NCBI GenBank assembly: GCA_003162115.1
Contig: PMMV01000093.1
Span: 29,597 to 35,933 of the forward strand
From: Methanobacterium sp.
Lineage (GTDB): Archaea > Methanobacteriota > Methanobacteria > Methanobacteriales > Methanobacteriaceae
Direction of reading: 5' to 3'
Length of the DNA: 6,337 nt
The notes below the pieces were generated by a model. That model was not told where the DNA came from. It saw only the letters and a program-made list of their open reading frames with translations, and did no database searches. The position numbers and the translations under genes are program-made. Below are positions 1-6,337 of this stretch, piece after piece (position 1 is the stretch's first letter; every line of letters starts with the position of its first letter).

Positions 1-819
1 ATCCATGATAGGATGATGAGCATTGTACAAGGCTTAACACACTTCGCATACATCAGCATTGCATCTACAATTGAAAAACTAGACATAGATGTCAAAGAAT
101 CCAGAAAATTTGCCAGTCCAATCTACAGCCTCATGCTGGATACTATTGCAAGGATAACTGCTCAAAACCCGTATTTAGTCTACTCTATCCAAACTAAGAA
201 CAAATTCATTGAAGAGGGTCATGAAACATTTCTTAAAACCTTCACTGAACTCAAGGATATGATCTCAAATGAAAATGAGGAAGATTTTGTTCGTGCCATG
301 AGTTCTGCTGCAAAACATCTTGATGATATTGAGTCAGCTCTTGGAAGATCTGATAAAGCTATTTCTGCCTTCTCAGAAGAATTGAGCATTCTCAAGAATT
401 TATTAGGTAGAGAAGTGGGTTTAAGACATATTTACTCTGGAAAAATTCATATTGGAATTTTAGAGGAACTCACACCTGATTATTTAACACTCAAACAGAA
501 TAATAGTATTACGCGGCTTAAATTATCAAATGTTGAAGTATTAAAAAATGATGAACTCCGAAATTGGAAGTTAAAAAATTACCCTCAGAAGAGCTTCGAT
601 ATTTCTGCTGTTTTCAAAGATGGATGTGATCCAGAGGTAATTACGGATACAATTAAAAATCTGAAGGGTGTGGTTGATGCTGAAGTCATCGACACCTACC
701 ATGGAAGCCAGATTCCAGCAGGAAACACAAGTATTACCATCAGATATCATGTCATACAGGAAGGAGCCCCTAATAGAGTTGAAAAATTATTAAAAGGTTT
801 CGGAAGTCAAATCCGTTAA
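1..819 (+). CDS. tyrA: Prephenate dehydrogenase, archaeal MJ0612-like type, C-terminal 272 residues (5' end outside window)
   Basis: NAD(P)-dependent oxidative decarboxylation of prephenate to 4-hydroxyphenylpyruvate in cytoplasmic tyrosine synthesis. The reading frame is open from base 1, and the residues before the first in-frame ATG (position 13) already belong to the family signature, visible as HDRMM followed by QGLTHF at residues 2-15. The true start is therefore upstream, and the N-terminal Rossmann NAD domain is missing from the window. Residues 15 to about 135 are the helical dimerisation part of TyrA. Residues about 139-181 look like a small all-beta barrel. Residues about 195-272 resemble the FDX-ACB domain of bacterial PheRS beta, with DTYHG at 231-235 and IPAGNTS at 238-244. 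No canonical ACT domain is apparent. The gene ends with TAA and is followed by T-tracts, so cdc48 is probably a separate transcript. The family call is firm; the function of the C-terminal extensions is inference. Confidence 0.9.
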   Translation: MHDRMMSIVQGLTHFAYISIASTIEKLDIDVKESRKFASPIYSLMLDTIARITAQNPYLVYSIQTKNKFIEEGHETFLKTFTELKDMISNENEEDFVRAMSSAAKHLDDIESALGRSDKAISAFSEELSILKNLLGREVGLRHIYSGKIHIGILEELTPDYLTLKQNNSITRLKLSNVEVLKNDELRNWKLKNYPQKSFDISAVFKDGCDPEVITDTIKNLKGVVDAEVIDTYHGSQIPAGNTSITIRYHVIQEGAPNRVEKLLKGFGSQIR

Positions 820-869
820 TTCAATACCCGTTTTGCCCAAATAAGTGCAACAAACTTTACATTTGAATA

Positions 870-958
870 TTTTTTTTTGAATTATAACCTTCCTGCACTA
901 TTAACATTGAATATTATTTATCATTAAATTTTTTTATTATTTTTCAATAAGTTTTTTT
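870..958 (+). terminator. Tandem U-tract terminator region after tyrA
   Basis: Runs of T lie at 870-878 (nine), 929-935 (seven), 940-944 (five) and 952-958 (seven) in the spacer after the tyrA stop codon. Archaeal RNA polymerase terminates at U-tracts without needing a hairpin, and repeated tracts are common after archaeal genes. I see no strong stem before the first run. The spacer as a whole (820-1099) has no credible open reading frame; besides these tracts it holds only the possible cdc48 promoter elements. Confidence 0.5.
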
Positions 959-975
959 ACATTTAAAACATAACA

Positions 976-982
976 TATATAT
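976..982 (+). promoter_or_regulatory. Candidate distal TATA box for cdc48
   Basis: TATATAT within CATAACATATATATG, preceded by an A-rich stretch that could act as a BRE. A start site about 25 bases downstream would fall near 1004-1008 and leave a leader of roughly 95 nt. The spacer is so AT-rich that chance matches are likely. A second candidate at 1035-1042 competes with this one. Confidence 0.35.
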
Positions 983-997
983 GATAGAAAAAACAAG

Positions 998-1019
998 GTT
1001 ATAGTAACATAAGTTAACT
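998..1019 (+). promoter_or_regulatory. Two adjacent palindromes at the expected cdc48 start site (operator-like)
   Basis: GTTA-TAG-TAAC (998-1008) is followed after three bases by the perfect 8-bp palindrome AGTTAACT (1012-1019), so the TAAC/GTTA half-site recurs. If the TATA box at 976-982 is used, these sites overlap the transcription start, where archaeal repressors often bind. In sequence this AT-rich they could be chance, and no regulator is recognised. Confidence 0.2.
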
Positions 1020-1034
1020 AAAATATTTAATGAA

Positions 1035-1042
1035 TTATAAAT
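1035..1042 (+). promoter_or_regulatory. Candidate proximal TATA box for cdc48
   Basis: TTATAAAT lies about 60 bases before the cdc48 start codon. It would place a transcription start near 1065 and give a leader of about 35 nt, still long enough to include the GGAG at 1087-1090. It is a weaker match to the methanogen TATA consensus than the element before the homocysteine-hydrolase gene. Confidence 0.3.
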
Positions 1043-1099
1043 CTCTTTTAAATGATTACAAAACATTTCACCAACAGAAAGTAATGGGAGTGGTTTTAT

Positions 1100-3289
<2,190 letters not shown>

Positions 3290-3317
3290 TTTGATTACCC
3301 TAAACAAACTGAAATTT

Positions 3318-3391
3318 AGGAGATAATTATATTCTCCTTTATTTCCTAATTTTTTAATATAATAATTAAATTTATAATTTCTAATTTTTTT
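3318..3391 (+). terminator. Hairpin plus U-tract terminator after cdc48
   Basis: AGGAGA (3318-3323) pairs with TCTCCT (3333-3338) over a 9-base loop. An alternative stem pairs TTAGGA with TCCTAA (starting at 3316 and 3343) using some of the same bases. T6 at 3350-3355 follows, with a second run T7 at 3385-3391. Position after the cdc48 stop and before a good promoter supports termination here. The rest of the spacer (3290-3567) is AT-rich, with no gene visible. Confidence 0.55.
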
Positions 3392-3466
3392 AAACATTAT
3401 TTCTTTATTTTGAATTTATATTATTTTAAAGGATTTAGACTTGCCTATTTAATTATTGATTAAAAC

Positions 3467-3476
3467 TTTAAATATA
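3467..3476 (+). promoter_or_regulatory. TATA box for the homocysteine-hydrolase gene
   Basis: TTTAAATATA, preceded by AAAAC as a plausible BRE, is the best archaeal core-promoter match in the window. The expected start, about 25 bases downstream, falls near 3498-3502 and gives a leader of about 68 nt. An interrupted palindrome, TTTAAT (3448-3453) with ATTAAA (3459-3464), abuts its upstream side and might be an operator, though AT-rich sequence yields such matches easily. Confidence 0.6.
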
Positions 3477-3567
3477 CTTAGATCATATAGATAATCAAAA
3501 AAAATAGTATTAAAAGTTCAATGTTATTTAAATTGTTTTAAAATGTAATCAATTAATAGGGGAAACC

Positions 3568-4821
3568 ATGAGCTACAATGTAAAGGATATATCATTAGCA
3601 CCGGAAGGTAAAAAGAAGATTGAATGGGTTCAAAGACACATGCCTGTTCTTGAACATATAAAAAAGGATTTTCAATTAGAAAAACCTTTTAAAGGTATAA
3701 CAATTGCATCGTGTCTACATTTAGAACCAAAAACTATTAATTTAGGTCTGACCCTTCTTGCAGGCGGTGCAGAAGTTGCAATGACCGGTTGTAATCCATT
3801 ATCAACACAGGACGATGCTACTGCAGCGGGTGCATTATTAGGACTTAATATGTACGGTTGGAGGGGTGAAACAAACGAAGAGTACTATGAAAACATAAAT
3901 AAAGTACTTGACCACGAACCAGATATAATAATCGATGATGGTGCTGATATGATATTCCTTGTCCACAGAGAAAGAAGAGAACTCATGGATAAGATAGTTG
4001 GTGCATGCGAAGAAACAACGACGGGGATACACAGACTCAAATCAATGCATAGGGATAAGGCTTTAGAGTTCCCTATTATGGCCGTTAACGATTCTTATAT
4101 GAAATATCTTTTTGACAACCGTTATGGGACAGGACAGTCTACATTTGATTCTATAATGGGTTCAACTAACGTTCTTATAGCTGGAAAAACCATAGTTGTG
4201 TGCGGTTATGGATGGTGCGGTCGTGGAGTGGCCATGAGGGCTGCAGGATTAGGGGCAAATGTAATTGTTACAGAAATAGATCCAATAAGGGCTCTTGAAG
4301 CACGTATGGATGGATACCGTGTAATGAAAATACGAGAAGCTGTTAAAGAAGCAGACATGCTCATAACTGTTACTGGAAACGTCGATGTTGTTTCTGGAGA
4401 CGACTTCAAGTACATGAAGAATGGTTGTATACTTGCCAATTCAGGCCACTTCAATGTTGAGATTAACAAACAAGACCTTGAAAGTATGTCTAAAACAACT
4501 AAAATGCTTAAACCAGACATAGAAGAATTTGTTATGGTTGATGGTAGAAGAATATACCTTCTCGCAGATGGAAGACTTGTAAATCTAGCAGGAGAGCGAG
4601 GACAAGGACACCCAGCAGAAATAATGGATATGAGTTTTGCTATGCAAGCCTTGTCTGCCAAATACCTTCTCAACAACAAGCTCGAAATTGGAGTCTACAA
4701 AACACCTGACCAAACAGATCTAAGTGTAGCAGAACTCAAATTAAAGGCTATGGGAATTGATATCGATCATTTAAGCCGTAAACAGGCCGATTACCTTGAA
4801 GACTGGGAAGAAGGGACCTGA
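3568..4821 (+). CDS. ahcY: S-adenosyl-/S-inosyl-homocysteine hydrolase, 417 aa
   Basis: NAD-dependent cytoplasmic enzyme that splits the nucleosyl-homocysteine left after methyl transfer, removing a methyltransferase inhibitor and returning homocysteine. Conserved features: CNPLSTQDD at 75-83, DDGAD at 123-127, EETTTG at 148-153, VNDS at 173-176 with K179/D183/N184 (matching human K186/D190/N191), Rossmann motif GYGWCGRG at 213-220 with E236 for the NAD ribose, NSGHF at 291-295, and H348 in GQGHPAE. The C-terminal Lys/Tyr tail of the human enzyme is absent, as in short archaeal and Thermotoga-type forms. In the base pocket, human Thr57 and Glu59 align with E53 and K55. The Methanocaldococcus jannaschii homologue has been reported to use S-inosylhomocysteine, so that may be the real substrate. 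AGGGG at 3558-3562 lies five bases before the ATG. It is probably the first gene of a two-gene unit with the DUF2119 gene. Confidence 0.95.
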   Translation: MSYNVKDISLAPEGKKKIEWVQRHMPVLEHIKKDFQLEKPFKGITIASCLHLEPKTINLGLTLLAGGAEVAMTGCNPLSTQDDATAAGALLGLNMYGWRGETNEEYYENINKVLDHEPDIIIDDGADMIFLVHRERRELMDKIVGACEETTTGIHRLKSMHRDKALEFPIMAVNDSYMKYLFDNRYGTGQSTFDSIMGSTNVLIAGKTIVVCGYGWCGRGVAMRAAGLGANVIVTEIDPIRALEARMDGYRVMKIREAVKEADMLITVTGNVDVVSGDDFKYMKNGCILANSGHFNVEINKQDLESMSKTTKMLKPDIEEFVMVDGRRIYLLADGRLVNLAGERGQGHPAEIMDMSFAMQALSAKYLLNNKLEIGVYKTPDQTDLSVAELKLKAMGIDIDHLSRKQADYLEDWEEGT

Positions 4822-4862
4822 TCTACAGATAAAAATTATATTTTAAATAAATAAAGATCAGG
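4817..4862 (+). promoter_or_regulatory. Inverted repeat joining the hydrolase stop region to the next gene's Shine-Dalgarno
   Basis: CCTGATCT (4817-4824) is the exact reverse complement of AGATCAGG (4855-4862), with a 30-base AT-rich loop between. The left arm contains the TGA stop of the upstream gene. The right arm contains the first bases of the AGGGA (4860-4864) that precedes the next start codon. In mRNA this stem could hide the ribosome site until a terminating ribosome opens it. Pairing is seen; the function is inference. Confidence 0.4.
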
Positions 4863-4869
4863 GAATGAA

Positions 4870-5478
4870 ATGATGTTCTCAAGGGAAATTGTAAAGGTTA
4901 GAGGACCAACACGGATTTTCATAGGAGGAGTCCATGGAAAAGAAGGTCTAACCACTATTAACCTCATTAAACAGTTAAAAGATGATGATGTAGAAGATGG
5001 TAAACTTCTACTCTACAACTGCCCTGAAAGTAAATACCTTAGTACATTAGATCCTATCTATTATCAATTCCCAATGGGTAAAAAAATATTAAAAATCATA
5101 AACACCTATAAACCTACGATATATGTTGAACTACACTGCTACAAACCTGAAAGCTATCTTAAACTAATAGATCTGGACAGGAAAAAAAGGGTTGGGGTTC
5201 CACCATTAATAGAACTAGCACACGGTGTTTTAATTAGTTCTGTGGCCCCATATCTGAGAACTAAAGTTTTTAAAAGAGATGATGTCTGTATAACACTTGA
5301 GATGCCCTGCAGGCCAACAAAAAAATCTGCTCGGATTTATTTGGATGTAATGAAAGCAATTGCAGGTTCCAATAACAGAAGAGAACTTGAAGACAAACTG
5401 AAGATCAACTACCCATCACAAGTTAAAACAGCCCAAAGATACGCAGCAGAATTTTTTGGAGAGTATCCAGCATTTTAG
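4870..5478 (+). CDS. DUF2119-like archaeal protein, possible M14-type zinc hydrolase, 202 aa
   Basis: I recognise this as a DUF2119-like archaeal protein; no function is known to me. It has no signal peptide or membrane segment, so it is probably cytoplasmic. GGVHGKE at 19-25 resembles the GGTHGNE zinc motif of aspartoacylase/succinylglutamate desuccinylase (H22 and E25 as ligands). ELHCY at 87-91 offers a third ligand, H89. ITLEMPCRP at 141-149 resembles the catalytic-Glu segment IEVGPQ (E144). The DLNR substrate motif of those enzymes is not visible, and the protein is shorter than they are. This suggests a compact metallo-amidase or carboxypeptidase-like fold, by inference. Two start codons are adjacent (4870 and 4873); AGGGA at 4860-4864 is five or eight bases away, so the second may be the real start. 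It follows the hydrolase gene by 48 bp on the same strand with no clear terminator between, so co-transcription is likely. Confidence 0.75.
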   Translation: MMFSREIVKVRGPTRIFIGGVHGKEGLTTINLIKQLKDDDVEDGKLLLYNCPESKYLSTLDPIYYQFPMGKKILKIINTYKPTIYVELHCYKPESYLKLIDLDRKKRVGVPPLIELAHGVLISSVAPYLRTKVFKRDDVCITLEMPCRPTKKSARIYLDVMKAIAGSNNRRELEDKLKINYPSQVKTAQRYAAEFFGEYPAF

Positions 5479-5482
5479 CTTT

Positions 5483-5499
5483 AAAAATTATCTTAAAAA
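5483..5499 (-). terminator. U-tracts ending the flap endonuclease transcript
   Basis: Read on the minus strand, the 31-bp gap after the stop codon holds two runs of five T (opposite A5 at 5495-5499 and A5 at 5483-5487). These are short but sit immediately after the stop, as expected for archaeal U-tract termination. Confidence 0.35.
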
Positions 5500-5509
5500 G
5501 AACAAATTC

Positions 5510-6337
5510 TTAAACAAACCAGTCAGTAAGACTCTTCTGTTTGTTGTCGATTTTTTTAAATTTATCTAGGGCGTTTAGGACCCTGGGCTCTGAAAAATCG
5601 TGCTCACCACTTAGCAATGCAACAACACCATCAATATTTGGGGACTTCCATTTCAGTTGATAATCAGATACAACATCATGTTTAAGGAATATATTCCTCA
5701 AAATTTCTGGTTCAACTTCTAACTGGATGTCAAGCTTTTCAATTACATTTAATATATTTCCATGCTCTTTAATGAGTTTTAATCCTGTTTTAGCTCCTAT
5801 TCCCTTAACCCCCCGGTTAAAATCTGTTCCAACTAGTATTGCAACATCTACCAATTGTTCTCTACTTATCTCCAGTTTTTCTAAAACCTTTTTAAGATCG
5901 ATCATTTCTAGATTGGCTTTTCCACTGGTGATGGTCAAATTTCTAACCATTCTTGGAGCTCCGAATAGTATACAGTCATAATCTTGGGATCCAACACAAT
6001 ATGCATCACCTTTTTCTACCATGTAAGATGCTTGAGCTTCACCCTCTCCTTCAGCTTGTATGTATGGCACTCCCATGAGTTCTAGAAGTTTTTTTGACCC
6101 ATCAACAATTTTGGGGGACATTCTAGAGGTCCTTACTGCATATTTCCTTGCATCTTCTATCCTGCCTTCTTCTAGTGCTTCTTCCATCTTTTTCTGAGAT
6201 TCTTCCTTAACTTCCCGCCTTTTATCCTGAGTACCTTTTTTTAAAACATCAGAAGTGCCGTCAAAGATGTAAATGGGTTTGATTCCCTTCTCTATAAGAG
6301 AGGATGTTCTGTAAAGTATACCACTGAAGTGTGATGT
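5510..6337 (-). CDS. fen: Flap endonuclease 1 (FEN1/Rad2 family), C-terminal 275 residues (5' end outside window)
   Basis: Structure-specific nuclease that removes 5' flaps during Okazaki-fragment maturation and repair, working with the PCNA clamp. The frame stays open to the window edge past the internal ATG at 6187: the 50 extra codons read as FEN1 (TSHFSGILYR, then IYIFDG), so only about 50 N-terminal residues are missing. In visible numbering: metal ligand D26 in FDG, K33 and R40 at the positions of human catalytic K93 and R100, E98/E100, D119/D121 in SQDYD, and D172 in GTDFN. The DNA-binding helix-hairpin-helix KGIGAKTGLKLI lies at about 178-189. The C-terminus QKSLTDWF (267-274) is a good PCNA-interacting PIP box. 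The usual FDGKPP/FDGKAP reads FDGTSD here. The gene converges on the DUF2119 gene with 31 bp between stop codons; its promoter is outside the window. Confidence 0.95.
   Translation of the reverse strand, partial: TSHFSGILYRTSSLIEKGIKPIYIFDGTSDVLKKGTQDKRREVKEESQKKMEEALEEGRIEDARKYAVRTSRMSPKIVDGSKKLLELMGVPYIQAEGEGEAQASYMVEKGDAYCVGSQDYDCILFGAPRMVRNLTITSGKANLEMIDLKKVLEKLEISREQLVDVAILVGTDFNRGVKGIGAKTGLKLIKEHGNILNVIEKLDIQLEVEPEILRNIFLKHDVVSDYQLKWKSPNIDGVVALLSGEHDFSEPRVLNALDKFKKIDNKQKSLTDWFV
5551..5557 (+). terminator. Possible + strand U-tract terminator inside the 3' end of fen
   Basis: T7 is the first long T run on the + strand after the DUF2119 stop at 5478; the 31-bp gap itself has none. It lies within the coding 3' end of the convergent fen gene, where it reads as two Lys AAA codons on the other strand. 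If used, the two transcripts would overlap by about 70 nt. Confidence 0.3.

Noticed and set aside
13..819. Taking the ATG at 13 as the start of tyrA
   Set aside because: The codons before it (Ile-His-Asp-Arg) belong to the conserved HDRMM motif and the frame is open to the window edge, so the gene starts outside.
3498..3567. SAH or SAM riboswitch in the leader of the hydrolase gene
   Set aside because: The predicted leader is about 68 nt and very AT-rich, with no GC stems or conserved riboswitch core that I can see.
4206..4679. 157-codon open frame on the minus strand inside the homocysteine-hydrolase gene
   Set aside because: Fully antisense to conserved NAD-domain coding sequence, with no recognisable protein features or ribosome site.
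4830..4850. Separate promoter for the DUF2119 gene in the TTATATTTTAAATAA stretch
   Set aside because: A start about 25 bases downstream would fall at or next to the start codon, leaving no room for the visible AGGGA; co-transcription with the hydrolase gene fits better.
5510..6187. Taking the minus-strand ATG at 6187 as the start of fen
   Set aside because: The 50 codons before it encode FEN1 sequence including the FDG metal ligand and the catalytic Lys/Arg, so it is an internal Met.

Overview
This window is a stretch of an archaeal chromosome. It probably comes from a hydrogenotrophic methanogen of the Methanobacteriaceae, most likely a Methanobacterium-like species. The reasons are an AT-rich genome, archaeal TATA elements and U-tract terminators, a VAT/Cdc48 AAA ATPase, an archaeal-type S-adenosylhomocysteine hydrolase, an archaea-only DUF2119-type protein, and a FEN1 that reads like the Methanothermobacter enzyme. 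The gene order (tyrA, cdc48, ahcY, DUF2119, convergent fen) is, as far as I recall, close to that of Methanothermobacter thermautotrophicus. This therefore looks like a conserved core region, not a genomic island.

Layout. Bases 1-819 hold the 3' part of a prephenate dehydrogenase (tyrA, + strand, start outside the window). A 280-bp AT-rich spacer follows, with tandem U-tracts and two possible TATA boxes. Bases 1100-3289 encode a full-length two-ring Cdc48/VAT ATPase. A second AT-rich spacer (278 bp) holds a hairpin and U-tract terminator and a very good TATA box. Bases 3568-4821 encode S-adenosyl- (or S-inosyl-) homocysteine hydrolase. After 48 bp comes a 202-residue DUF2119-like protein (4870-5478). 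Its Shine-Dalgarno bases can pair with the stop-codon region of the hydrolase gene. It ends 31 bp from the convergent flap endonuclease gene (5510-6337, minus strand, start outside the window).

How the genes relate. Most are independent housekeeping functions: tyrosine synthesis, protein unfolding for the proteasome, recycling of the methylation by-product, and Okazaki-fragment flap removal. The hydrolase and DUF2119 genes look co-transcribed, so the DUF2119 protein may act near SAM/homocysteine recycling, but this is inference from position only.

I found no mobile element, CRISPR array, tRNA/rRNA or clearly new multi-gene system. The points most worth a second look are: a bacterial-PheT-like FDX-ACB domain at the C-terminus of TyrA, M14 zinc-hydrolase-like residues in the DUF2119 protein, base-pocket substitutions in the hydrolase that fit S-inosylhomocysteine, and the possible translational-coupling stem between those last two genes.
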